From Pigmentibacter sp. JX0631 (GTDB lineage: Bacteria > Bdellovibrionota_B > Oligoflexia > Silvanigrellales > Silvanigrellaceae), in NCBI RefSeq assembly GCF_029873255.1, contig NZ_CP123622.1:1514501-1578500 (forward strand): a DNA stretch of 64,000 bases, written 5' to 3'. The notes beneath the pieces were generated by a model. That model searched no databases. It had not been told where the DNA came from and worked only from the letters and a program-made list of their open reading frames with translations. Of this stretch, positions 1-8,494 are shown piece by piece. Made by a program: the position numbers and the translations under genes. How positions within the stretch are numbered: position 1 is the first letter of the stretch; every line of letters starts with the position of its first letter.

Positions 1-10
1 AGGATTATTT

Positions 11-2896
11 ATGAAAATAAATAACTATAAATTTGTGCTAACTGCTGGTGTTGCATTTTTTATTCTATCGTTTAATTATAATTTTGCATTTGCCAGAAAA
101 AAATTAAATTTAGAAAATTCATCAACACAATTTTACTCAAATAATAACTACTTAGTCGTCGAAGCTTATTCCGATGATATTATTCATATTGAACTAGGAA
201 AAGGTGACAAAAATAGTATAAAACTACCCTTATACACTACACCAATGATTTCAAGTTCAACTCTTTTTAGAGGTCCTGAAAAATTTCAAAAAACAAGTAA
301 CAGTGTAGAAACTAATAGCTTAGCAATAAAAATAAATTCTGATCTTTGCATTAGTTTTTTTAATAAGAAATTGTCTTACTCTCTTGCAAATATATGTCCT
401 GAAAATTTAGATCAACCAACGAAAGATATTTATATTCAATCTGATCAAAATAGAAATGCTTATGGTTTAGGGCAATATTTTTATGATCCAAATTATGCAA
501 ATGGTGACTGGATTGGTAGAAAATGGGAGCCGGGTGAATTTGGAAACTCGTTTATAGGTTTTGCAGGTGGAGCCAATTCAAAAATTCAATTTCCTATACT
601 TTACGCTCTAGGTAACGACAAACAAAATTATGCGATATTTATAGATAATCAATATAAAATGAGTTGGGATTTTACTAATACTTCTAAATGGAAAGTTTCG
701 ATGTGGGGGGATCAAATTCGTTACTTTATTATCGCTGGAAAAAATTTAGAAGAATTAAGACAAAAATACTTATCTCTTACTGGTAATCCTTTAGTGCCTC
801 CAAAGAAAATGTTAGGTTTATGGATTAGCGAATACGGATATCATAATTGGGATGAAGTAAACGTAAAACTAGATCATTTACGAAAAAATAACTTTCCGGT
901 AGATGGTTTCGCATTAGATTTATATTGGTTTGGCGGAACAAAAGGCATGGGCACTGTTTCCTTTGATCCATATTCATTTCCAAATGCAGCACAAAATGTA
1001 AAAAAATACAAAGAGCAAGGGGTAGAATTTATTCCAATACAGGAATCGTATATTTCTGAAAACGCGTTAGCTCCAAGTGAAAATAAAACCGATTATTCTG
1101 AATTACAAAGACAATGTTTTTTAGTTAGAAAAAATAATACAAATTGCACTCCCGTATATTTTAAAGATACTTGGTGGGGAAGTGGAGGAATGATTGATTG
1201 GACAAATCCCCAAGCAGGTGATTACTGGTTTGCCAAAAAAGAAGTTCCTTTAATTCAGATGGGAATTAATCAATTTTGGTTAGATTTAAATGAACCTGAA
1301 ATGTACGATTCAAATGCCTATTACTATGGTTTAAATATTAATGGAGTGCTAAAAAATAGACATGCGGATGTTGCAAATTTATATGCATTTAAATGGATAG
1401 AAAGCATTTATCGTGGTTATTTGACTAAAGCAAGTGATCCAAAATTTCAAACTAGACCTATTTTCATATCTCGCGCAGGTGCTCCTGGCATGCAACGCTT
1501 TGGAGCAGGAATGTGGTCAGGCGACATTGGCGCAAATTTAGGAGCAATAAAAGCACATATTAATAATCAAATGAATGTTTCTTTAAGCGGCATTGATTTT
1601 TATTCAGCAGATACAGGCGGATTCCACAGAAATGCTTTTGACGGAAATGATATACAAAAATTATACACAATGTGGTTTGCAAATGCTGCTCACTTTGATT
1701 TTCCTATTAGACCACATACTTGGATGGGTGAAACAGATAATTCAGAAACAACTCCTTCTTTAATTGGTGATTTTAATTCTAATAAAGAAAACTTACTTCA
1801 AAGATATTCCTTGTCACCTTACTATTATTCACTTTTTTACCGTGCTTATTTGTACGGAGAAGCTGTTATTCCACCTTTAGTATCTGAATTTCAAGATGAT
1901 TTAATGGCCAGAGCAAACAGCAGTGAAAAATTGATTGGAAAATTTTTACTTGCTAGTTCTGTTTATCAATATAATGACCCTATTAGAAAAGATATTTATT
2001 TACCTGCTGGGCGTTGGCTAAATTATCATACACTCGATGAAGTTACAGCAACAGGTAAGACATTTCTTAATTTCCCAACATATATCGATAGTAAATTTAA
2101 AGTTCCTTTATTTATCCGAGAAGGAGCTATCATTCCACAAATGCTAGTTGATGATAAAACTTTAAATATTTCTGGATTAAGAAAAGATTTTTCGCAGAAT
2201 AATGATTTAATTTTAAAAATATTTCCAAGTGAAAATCCAACAAGTTTTGTGCTTTATGAAGACGATGGCGAATCAATTGATTATAAATCCTCAAAGTTTT
2301 CACAAACAGTAATTTCACAGAAAAAAAATTCAAATTTAACTAGTATTGTTATTAATCCAACCAAAGGAAGCTATAATGGATTTGTTGCAAATAGAAATAT
2401 TAGTATTGAACTAGCACTTCCTAGCGAGGAAATAAATTCTGTTTTCTTCGCGAATAATAAAGTACCAGTATGTACTAATAATAAAAACAATTGTTGGATA
2501 AAGTCTTCTAGAAATTCATATTCAATATATTTAAGTAACATAACTAAAAATAATAAAACTGAATTAACTGTTTCAAGTAGTAAAATAAATGAAAAATATA
2601 CTCAATATAGTTTTTCATGTTTAAATGCCCAAACAAATATTGGTGAATCAATTTATATTGTTGGGAATATTCCAGAACTTGGAAATTGGAACATTGAAAA
2701 CGCTATCAAGTTAAATCCGGTTGATTACCCTAATTGGAATGTTTATCTTCCAAATATCCCCTCAAATACAAAAAATATTGAATGGAAATGTGTAAAAAAG
2801 AAAGATAATAAAATATTACAATGGCAACAAGGAACAAATAACTCATTTCAATCAACTGATAAGGGCTACGGTGGAAGTTTAACGGCTAATTTTTAA
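11..2896 (+). CDS. Secreted GH31 alpha-glucosidase with C-terminal CBM20
   Basis: A 961-residue glycoside hydrolase family 31 protein, expected to release glucose from alpha-glucans outside the cytoplasm. A signal peptide covers about residues 1-28. The catalytic barrel carries the GH31 nucleophile motif WLDLNEPE with Asp425, and the acid/base motif WSGD with Asp505. Residues from about 865 to the end resemble a CBM20 starch-binding domain (the VGNIPELGNWN segment and a Trp-rich end). The start has a good ribosome binding site (AGGA, about 6 bases upstream). GH31 family membership is firm. Alpha-1,4-glucosidase is the likely activity, but xylosidase or transglucosylase activity cannot be excluded from sequence alone; the starch-binding domain favours glucan. 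Confidence 0.9.
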   Translation: MKINNYKFVLTAGVAFFILSFNYNFAFARKKLNLENSSTQFYSNNNYLVVEAYSDDIIHIELGKGDKNSIKLPLYTTPMISSSTLFRGPEKFQKTSNSVETNSLAIKINSDLCISFFNKKLSYSLANICPENLDQPTKDIYIQSDQNRNAYGLGQYFYDPNYANGDWIGRKWEPGEFGNSFIGFAGGANSKIQFPILYALGNDKQNYAIFIDNQYKMSWDFTNTSKWKVSMWGDQIRYFIIAGKNLEELRQKYLSLTGNPLVPPKKMLGLWISEYGYHNWDEVNVKLDHLRKNNFPVDGFALDLYWFGGTKGMGTVSFDPYSFPNAAQNVKKYKEQGVEFIPIQESYISENALAPSENKTDYSELQRQCFLVRKNNTNCTPVYFKDTWWGSGGMIDWTNPQAGDYWFAKKEVPLIQMGINQFWLDLNEPEMYDSNAYYYGLNINGVLKNRHADVANLYAFKWIESIYRGYLTKASDPKFQTRPIFISRAGAPGMQRFGAGMWSGDIGANLGAIKAHINNQMNVSLSGIDFYSADTGGFHRNAFDGNDIQKLYTMWFANAAHFDFPIRPHTWMGETDNSETTPSLIGDFNSNKENLLQRYSLSPYYYSLFYRAYLYGEAVIPPLVSEFQDDLMARANSSEKLIGKFLLASSVYQYNDPIRKDIYLPAGRWLNYHTLDEVTATGKTFLNFPTYIDSKFKVPLFIREGAIIPQMLVDDKTLNISGLRKDFSQNNDLILKIFPSENPTSFVLYEDDGESIDYKSSKFSQTVISQKKNSNLTSIVINPTKGSYNGFVANRNISIELALPSEEINSVFFANNKVPVCTNNKNNCWIKSSRNSYSIYLSNITKNNKTELTVSSSKINEKYTQYSFSCLNAQTNIGESIYIVGNIPELGNWNIENAIKLNPVDYPNWNVYLPNIPSNTKNIEWKCVKKKDNKILQWQQGTNNSFQSTDKGYGGSLTANF

Positions 2897-2990
2897 AATC
2901 ATGTTGAGTTCCTGTTAAATAAAAAACTAGGAAAATATTTCTTTTAACTATATTTTTTTTTATTCGATAGAAGAAAAAATAGGTATAAAA

Positions 2991-3650
2991 ATGAGAATTT
3001 TCCTTACTTTTAAAATTATTCTTTTTATTTACATTGCATTCTTTTTCATTTTTCAAATAGAAAATGTGTATGCTTCTTCTAATAATGAATCTTCAGCTGG
3101 TGCATTAGTAGCATTATTTGAACCAAACTATGGAAAGTTTGGGACAATTGCTACTGGCGCGGGGCAACCTCCATTTCCAGAAAATATGCTGCTTATAGGT
3201 GGTGATGCCACTTTTATGCGTAAGGGTTTTTTCACTGGTGGCAGAGTAATGTATGGCAGCACTACAACGAGCAGTGTTAGTACTTCAGCCAGTACATATG
3301 AAATTACAAATTTTGGAGTGAAATCGGGTTATGGGATTGATTTATCCATAGTTGATTTTAAATTAGGCTCTTTTTTTGGAATTGGTAATTTAAATTACTC
3401 GACAATTAATGGTTCACAAAGTGGGAGCATTAATGTGGATTATCTTTTTTTAGAACCATTTTTAATGCTAGGAGTTTCTGGCGGTAGGAACTTTAAAGCA
3501 AGTTTAGGAGGAGGATATCACTATACTTTTCCATACAAAGTAACAACTTATGGTGCTACTTTATTATCAGATCCTTCTCAAGCCACAATTTCTGGTATAA
3601 TGATAACCTTTTTAATCAGCTTTGGTGATTTTAGTGGTGGTGGAAAATAG
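2991..3650 (+). CDS. Putative outer-membrane beta-barrel protein
   Basis: A 219-residue protein I do not recognise by family. A signal peptide covers about residues 1-28 (hydrophobic core, then VYASS). The rest is rich in Gly, Ser, Thr and aromatic residues in alternating stretches, with glycine-rich turns, and ends in a strand-like segment (FLISFGDFSGGGK). This looks like a small porin-like or OmpA/OmpW-type barrel. It lies 94 bases after the glucosidase on the same strand, so it could share its transcript. The function is unknown and the barrel call is inference from composition. Confidence 0.6.
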   Translation: MRIFLTFKIILFIYIAFFFIFQIENVYASSNNESSAGALVALFEPNYGKFGTIATGAGQPPFPENMLLIGGDATFMRKGFFTGGRVMYGSTTTSSVSTSASTYEITNFGVKSGYGIDLSIVDFKLGSFFGIGNLNYSTINGSQSGSINVDYLFLEPFLMLGVSGGRNFKASLGGGYHYTFPYKVTTYGATLLSDPSQATISGIMITFLISFGDFSGGGK

Positions 3651-3653
3651 AAT

Positions 3654-4688
3654 TTAAAGGCGAATAAGACTTCCGCCCCAAGTAAATCCTGCACCAAACG
3701 CAACAGTAAGTACGAGATCACCTTTTTTAATTCTACCTTCTTCTAAAGCTTCATTAATACAAATAGGAATTGTTGCAGATGTTGTGTTTCCATACTTGTG
3801 TATATTATTAAACACTTTATCTTGTGATAAATTCATTTTTTCACGCACCATTTCACTAATTCTCAGATTGGCTTGATGCGGGATGAGGCAAGCAATATCA
3901 TTTGCAGAAATTTTATTTCTTGCCATTAAAGTTTCAGCTACTTCGCACATTCTATTTACAGCATGTTTGAAGACTACCCTTCCATCCATTTTAGGATGCC
4001 AATCGCCATTTTCATAGGTTTCAGGACTTAAAAATCCTCGGGTGGCTGTACCAGGAGTTCTCAATAAAAGCATTTCAGCTCCGACTCCATCACTTCCTAA
4101 TATAGTATCAATCACACCTGAAGATTGGTTAGAAGCCTGAGGAATTTCTTCTTGTGTACATTCTTTTGCTTCACAAATGACCGCCGCAGCTCCATCACCA
4201 AAAAGGACAGCGACATTTCTTCCATTGGTGGTTAAATCAAGCAATTTACTTTGTACGTCTGAAAAAACTAAGAGTATCCTTTTATACTGACCGCTTTTTA
4301 GCATGGCATCAGCAAGTTGTGTGGAATAAACAAAGGCACTGCATTGGACTCGAATATCAATTGCAGGAATAGTTGGAAATCCTAATTTATGTTGTACGAT
4401 AGGAGCAATACCTGGAAAATAATAGTCTGGTGATAACGTTGAAGCTATAATATAATCGAAATCAGCAGGTTTTAAATTAGATTCAGCTAATACTTTTTTA
4501 ACAGCTTCTATTGCAAGATCAGAAGTCGCTATCGGTTCCTCTACGAATCTGCGCTCTTTAATTCCAGATCTTTCTGTTATCCAAGCATCATTTGTATCCA
4601 TTAATTTACTTAAATCGTTATTCGTCACTCTTCCGGGAGGAAGATAACGAGAAAAATGGGTCATCACTGTCTTAAAATATTTTGCCAT
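3654..4688 (-). CDS. fabH: 3-oxoacyl-ACP synthase III (KAS III)
   Basis: A FabH-type condensing enzyme that joins acyl-CoA to malonyl-ACP to start fatty acid elongation. With this start it has 344 residues. The active-site Cys116 sits in VQCSAFVYS, the His in IPHQANLRI and the Asn in HKYGNTTSATIP, giving the full Cys-His-Asn triad. The start is placed at 4688 because AGAGGAG lies 7-8 bases upstream of that ATG; the longer frame to 4709 would translate the ribosome binding site itself. It stands alone rather than in a fab operon, so it could also be a FabH paralogue for a special acyl starter. It is divergent from recN. Confidence 0.9.
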   Translation of the reverse strand: MAKYFKTVMTHFSRYLPPGRVTNNDLSKLMDTNDAWITERSGIKERRFVEEPIATSDLAIEAVKKVLAESNLKPADFDYIIASTLSPDYYFPGIAPIVQHKLGFPTIPAIDIRVQCSAFVYSTQLADAMLKSGQYKRILLVFSDVQSKLLDLTTNGRNVAVLFGDGAAAVICEAKECTQEEIPQASNQSSGVIDTILGSDGVGAEMLLLRTPGTATRGFLSPETYENGDWHPKMDGRVVFKHAVNRMCEVAETLMARNKISANDIACLIPHQANLRISEMVREKMNLSQDKVFNNIHKYGNTTSATIPICINEALEEGRIKKGDLVLTVAFGAGFTWGGSLIRL

Positions 4689-4716
4689 GTTTATACTCTC
4701 CTCTAGCAACCATGAC

Positions 4717-4736
4717 TTAGGAATTAAAAGTCCTAA
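4717..4736. promoter_or_regulatory. Palindrome between fabH and recN, possible operator
   Basis: TTAGGA-N8-TCCTAA is a perfect 6-bp inverted repeat in the shared upstream region of divergent fabH and recN. It is enclosed by a second inverted pair, CCATGA at 4710-4715 and TCATGG at 4750-4755. recN is usually under LexA control, so an SOS operator is possible, but the motif does not match a LexA box I can name with certainty. Fatty-acid regulation of fabH is an alternative. Confidence 0.3.
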
Positions 4737-4863
4737 CCTAGGAAGCTTATCATGGCAAATTTAATTAGATGTGCAAGAAATAATTATATTCTGACATGAA
4801 ATTTTTAATATTAATATTAGGCTTTTTAGCCTTTTAGGCATAATTTAAAAACTAGGAAAATAT

Positions 4864-6651
4864 ATGTTAAAGCAGTTATATATTCAAAATTTAGCCATTG
4901 CTGAAAATATTGTGGTCAACTTTAAAAATAGCTTGAATGTCATTACTGGTGAAACAGGTGCGGGAAAATCCTTACTTGTCGATGCGATGAGCCTTTTAAG
5001 AGGGGCTAGAGTTGATACCTATCTTATTCGAACAGGTGAAGAAAGTGCTTTGATTACAGGTATTTTTTCGCCACAAAAAAATAAATTCACAATATTTAAT
5101 TTGCTTGAAGAGTATGGAATCCCTGTTTATTCAGATGATCCTGAAGAAATTATTCTCAAAAGATACATCCAACGCAATGGCAAACACAAATCAACTGTGA
5201 ATGAAACAATTGTAAGTACAAAAGTTTTACAACACATTGCGGCCGAACTTATTGACATTAGTAGCCAATTTGAAAATCAAAAACTTCTTGATACGGAGTC
5301 GCATACCTATTATTTAGATGAAATTGCTAATAATATTGAAATATATAAAAACTATATTACGACTTACCTTCTTGCCCATGAAAAAATTAAGATAATTAAA
5401 TCCCTAATGCATGAACAAAATCTTTTAAAGAGAGAAAAAAATTTATATGAATTTGAATTATCGCAAATAAAGGAATCAAATATTAATGCTACTGAATTTA
5501 AAGAACTTGAAGAAGTCATTGCTATAGGAAAAAAATCAGCAATAATTAAAAAGAATTGCCATGAAATTATCTCAAATTTAAGTCAAAATGACCCAAGCTG
5601 TATGGATATTTTAAAAATATCTAAAAAAACAATTGAAAAAATGTATAGACATAGCGGAAATAACGAATTTGCAAATTATTTAGAACAAATTGATTCAATT
5701 ATTTTCTTAGTAGAAGAGTTTTCTCATAAGCTAGAAATAACTTCAGAAAAGTATACTGTAGAAGAAAGTAATTTACATCAAGCAATTCAAAGAATGGATA
5801 CTTACAATAAAATACTGCAAAAATTTGGACCAACCATTGAAGATGCTTTAATATATAAAAATAAATGTGAAGAATTTCTTAGTAAAACTTTAACAATTGA
5901 TTTAGAAATTGAAGCAGAAATACTCCAATGTGAAGAAACAATAAAAAAATGCTTATATTTATCAGAACAATTATCAAAAAACAGAAAAAATAAATTATCT
6001 TTACTTACTCAATCTATTGAAAAAGAATTAAGTGAATTAGGCATGGAAAAATCAAAATTTATTTGTGAATTAAAAGAAAACAATAAAATAAATGACTTTC
6101 AAGAATTATTTAATTTTATTGAAAAACCAATTTTTAGAGAAGCTATTACTAAATTTCAACAGCTCTCTAAATTTGGGAAGGAAAAAGCGCAATTTCTTCT
6201 ATCAACCAATGTTGGAATAGAAGCACAACCAATAGATAAGGTAGCAAGTGGCGGGGAACTTTCACGAATAATGCTAGCCATTAAAAATATTTTATTTGGT
6301 AACAATTCAATGAGCGTATTTGTTTTTGACGAAATTGATACAGGAATCAGTGGAAATATTGCCGCAAAAGTTGGAAAAAAATTACTCGAATTTTGCCGTG
6401 GTAACAATGAAAACATGAGTAGACAAGCTATCTGCATAACACACTTGCCACAAGTTGCATGTTTTGCCCAAAATCATTTTGTTGTGATAAAAGAATTTAC
6501 AAGTAACAGAACATCTACAAAAATATTTGAAGCGAGTGAAGAAGAAAAATTAAAAGAAATTGCTATTCTTCTGTCTGGTGAAGAAGTAAGTGCTGAAAGT
6601 ATTGCCCAAGCAAAAGTTCTTGTCCAAGAAGCACACAAAAATATTAATTAA
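4864..6651 (+). CDS. recN: DNA repair protein RecN
   Basis: An SMC-like ATPase of 595 residues that acts in double-strand break repair by holding DNA ends or sister chromatids. The Walker A motif GETGAGKS is at residues 29-36. The ABC signature SGGELSRIMLAIK and the Walker B region VFVFDEIDTGISG lie near the C-terminus, separated from Walker A by a long Glu/Lys-rich coiled coil, as in the RecN family. It is slightly longer than the usual 550 or so residues because of the coil. It stands alone with its own upstream region, where a palindrome may be regulatory. Confidence 0.95.
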   Translation: MLKQLYIQNLAIAENIVVNFKNSLNVITGETGAGKSLLVDAMSLLRGARVDTYLIRTGEESALITGIFSPQKNKFTIFNLLEEYGIPVYSDDPEEIILKRYIQRNGKHKSTVNETIVSTKVLQHIAAELIDISSQFENQKLLDTESHTYYLDEIANNIEIYKNYITTYLLAHEKIKIIKSLMHEQNLLKREKNLYEFELSQIKESNINATEFKELEEVIAIGKKSAIIKKNCHEIISNLSQNDPSCMDILKISKKTIEKMYRHSGNNEFANYLEQIDSIIFLVEEFSHKLEITSEKYTVEESNLHQAIQRMDTYNKILQKFGPTIEDALIYKNKCEEFLSKTLTIDLEIEAEILQCEETIKKCLYLSEQLSKNRKNKLSLLTQSIEKELSELGMEKSKFICELKENNKINDFQELFNFIEKPIFREAITKFQQLSKFGKEKAQFLLSTNVGIEAQPIDKVASGGELSRIMLAIKNILFGNNSMSVFVFDEIDTGISGNIAAKVGKKLLEFCRGNNENMSRQAICITHLPQVACFAQNHFVVIKEFTSNRTSTKIFEASEEEKLKEIAILLSGEEVSAESIAQAKVLVQEAHKNIN

Positions 6652-6776
6652 ATAAATTTAAAAAATAAATTACTCTAAAAAAAATTAAAATATTTTTCTT
6701 GCATATGTTTGATGTTTTGATATTGTATAAGACAAATAAAAAAAAATCAAATAACATAATTAAAAAAGAGAAAAAT

Positions 6777-7298
6777 ATGAAATATATTTCAACAATAGCA
6801 GCAATTTTATTTTGCAATTTATCTTTCGCTTCTATAAATTTAGAAATAGAAAATAAAACAGATGAATCAATAACTTTTAGTACTAAAAAAGATTACATTA
6901 GAAGTGAAAAGGAATCTTATTATAAAGTAAATAATTTAGACCCTGATAATGCAACTGAATTACCAAAATCAAAGCATTTTATTTATAAAAATTATATTGT
7001 CGACATACGCGATACACAAATTCCTTGCGCGTGGATTAATATTTTAGGTCACACAAAAGAACAGGGTAGGGGACTTGAAATTTATATTAACTACCAAAAA
7101 ATTGGAACTATATGTGCAAACAAAACCAATATTTTAACCACGAAACCCAAGGCAAGAATTACAATTTACAAAGATTATGCCCAAAACACCAATTTCCATT
7201 TTTATAATATTGGCTGGTGGCCAAACGAAACTATTTTTCCTTCGAGTATTAACATTAATTTAACCTACAGTGTTTTAGAATTTTTTGCAGAACACTAA
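6777..7298 (+). CDS. Exported protein of unknown function
   Basis: A 173-residue protein with a clear signal peptide (MKYISTIAAILFCNLSFA). The start is placed at 6777 because the signal peptide begins there; the upstream in-frame codons are Lys/Asn-rich and unlike a leader. The mature part has two cysteines (IPCAWI and TICAN) that may form a disulfide, and a beta-rich pattern ending in an aromatic segment. I do not recognise a family. It converges with the next gene with only 2 bases between stops. Confidence 0.65.
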   Translation: MKYISTIAAILFCNLSFASINLEIENKTDESITFSTKKDYIRSEKESYYKVNNLDPDNATELPKSKHFIYKNYIVDIRDTQIPCAWINILGHTKEQGRGLEIYINYQKIGTICANKTNILTTKPKARITIYKDYAQNTNFHFYNIGWWPNETIFPSSININLTYSVLEFFAEH

Positions 7299-7300
7299 TT

Positions 7301-8014
7301 TTATGGTTTTCCTTCATTCATCTTTTTCCTAGCAATTCTTAAAAGAGCTGCTCGCTCATTCGCTAACCAACTGCCATCTATAGATGGTTTAAAAAAAATA
7401 GTTGGTTGTTGTTTTTTCTCTTCCTTCTTTTCAACAATGGGTTGTTGTTTAGTTTCTGTCTTTTCTTCTTTTTTCACTGTATGGGTGGAACTAGAATCTT
7501 TCTGGGAAGGTTTATTTTCAATATTTGAATTTACCTTTGAATCGTTTTTATTATCACCATTTTGTTGTTTCTTTGCTTTGTCTAATTCTCTCATAGCATT
7601 TCTCAGCAAAATAGATCTTTCATTTGCTAACCAACTACCATCTATGGATGGTTTAAATAAATCCCAGCGTTTCGTTCTTTTTAATGTTTTTTCAATCGTG
7701 TAAATTTCATTTTCAAAAAAACTGCCATTATCATAATAAGAATTCATTACAACACTGTTACCTTCAAAATTATCCTGAAAATAAGCATTGATGCGAAAAA
7801 TGGTTTGATTCTCATTTTTTAAATTTAAATTACATACAGTTTTTTCACATTGAATAATGACTTTGTTAACTTCACTATATTTTCCTTTATTTTCTTCTAA
7901 ATATTTCATGAAAAATAAATTATAATTTTCTGGAATATTTTCCTCATTTTGGTTCGCAAATAAAACAGTTTGGAAGTATACAAATAGAAAAAATGCTACA
8001 ATTCTGATTTTCAT
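7301..8014 (-). CDS. Exported protein with duplicated FKPSIDGSWLANER motif
   Basis: A 237-residue protein with a signal peptide (hydrophobic to about residue 20, LFANQ). A central Lys/Glu/Gln/Ser-rich linker joins two near-identical motifs of about 30 residues, each starting FKPSIDGSWLANER, at about 118-149 and at the C-terminus (about 207-237). The matching DNA repeats are near 7330-7395 and 7595-7655. The duplication looks recent, since the core motif is unchanged. The motif may be a binding or anchoring peptide presented on a flexible tether, but this is speculation. No family is recognised. Confidence 0.65.
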   Translation of the reverse strand: MKIRIVAFFLFVYFQTVLFANQNEENIPENYNLFFMKYLEENKGKYSEVNKVIIQCEKTVCNLNLKNENQTIFRINAYFQDNFEGNSVVMNSYYDNGSFFENEIYTIEKTLKRTKRWDLFKPSIDGSWLANERSILLRNAMRELDKAKKQQNGDNKNDSKVNSNIENKPSQKDSSSTHTVKKEEKTETKQQPIVEKKEEKKQQPTIFFKPSIDGSWLANERAALLRIARKKMNEGKP

Positions 8015-8148
8015 TACACCCTCCTTGGTTGTTTAGATTGAATTCTATTTTTATATTTAGTATAATGAAATTACAAGGAAATATTTGGTTTGAAGAATGG
8101 TAAGGTGGTTGTTACTTTATAGTATGATGATTTAGGGAGTTAAGGTTT

Positions 8149-8176
8149 TAGTGGGATAAGCTCTATTATCCTGCTA
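8149..8176 (+). repeat. dif-like 28-bp site (11-6-11), copy 1
   Basis: Two 11-bp arms, TAGTGGGATAA and TTATCCTGCTA, surround a 6-bp centre. This is the layout of XerC/XerD dif sites, with the inner ATAA...TTAT typical of them. The right arm is identical to an arm of the opposed site at 17291-17318. A role in site-specific recombination is inferred. Confidence 0.4.
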
Positions 8177-8231
8177 ATTCCTTAATGCTTATTGATTTAG
8201 CATGGAATTAAATATTGTTACGTTTTTTTAG

Positions 8232-8271
8232 ATGCTACCCAGTAAGGCTGGGTACACCATCTTGGTAGCAT
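8232..8271. other. Nested/alternative hairpin structure
   Basis: Outer arms ATGCTACC (8232-8239) and GGTAGCAT (8264-8271) are perfect complements. An inner stem TACCCAG (8236-8242) with CTGGGTA (8248-8254) has a 5-nt loop and overlaps the outer left arm, so the two folds exclude each other. There is no T-run on either side, so it is not a simple terminator. It may be a cruciform recombination site or a leader RNA switch for the HNH gene. Confidence 0.35.
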
Positions 8272-8494
8272 TTGCTATATAATTAAAAATCCTTATTTTA
8301 TATGGATAACATTTCTATACATGAACAAACCTAGATGGTTTGCCTGGAACACATACTTTAAACAAACTCTCCTGAAAATTGTTTATTTGATATGTACTGA
8401 TTATAGATACAATTGCTATGTGTATGATTTCAAATAACATGTGCGGAGATTCCCTAAGTTTTATGAAATGGTTATTAATCTGAGGAATGTTTAA

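Larger units (their letters stand above)
8015..8494. other. 480-bp intergenic region at the island's left edge
   Basis: No gene is visible here. It holds the upstream region of the minus-strand gene ending at 8014, a dif-like inverted site (8149-8176), and a compact double hairpin (8232-8271). The HNH gene at 8495 follows, with GAGGA about 10 bases before its ATG. The change from core to accessory genes happens inside this stretch. Confidence 0.6.

Noticed and set aside
2130-2333. Short antisense frames inside core genes (for example within the glucosidase, recN, sucC and sucD)
   Set aside because: They lie wholly opposite well-supported genes and show no ribosome binding site or family pattern.
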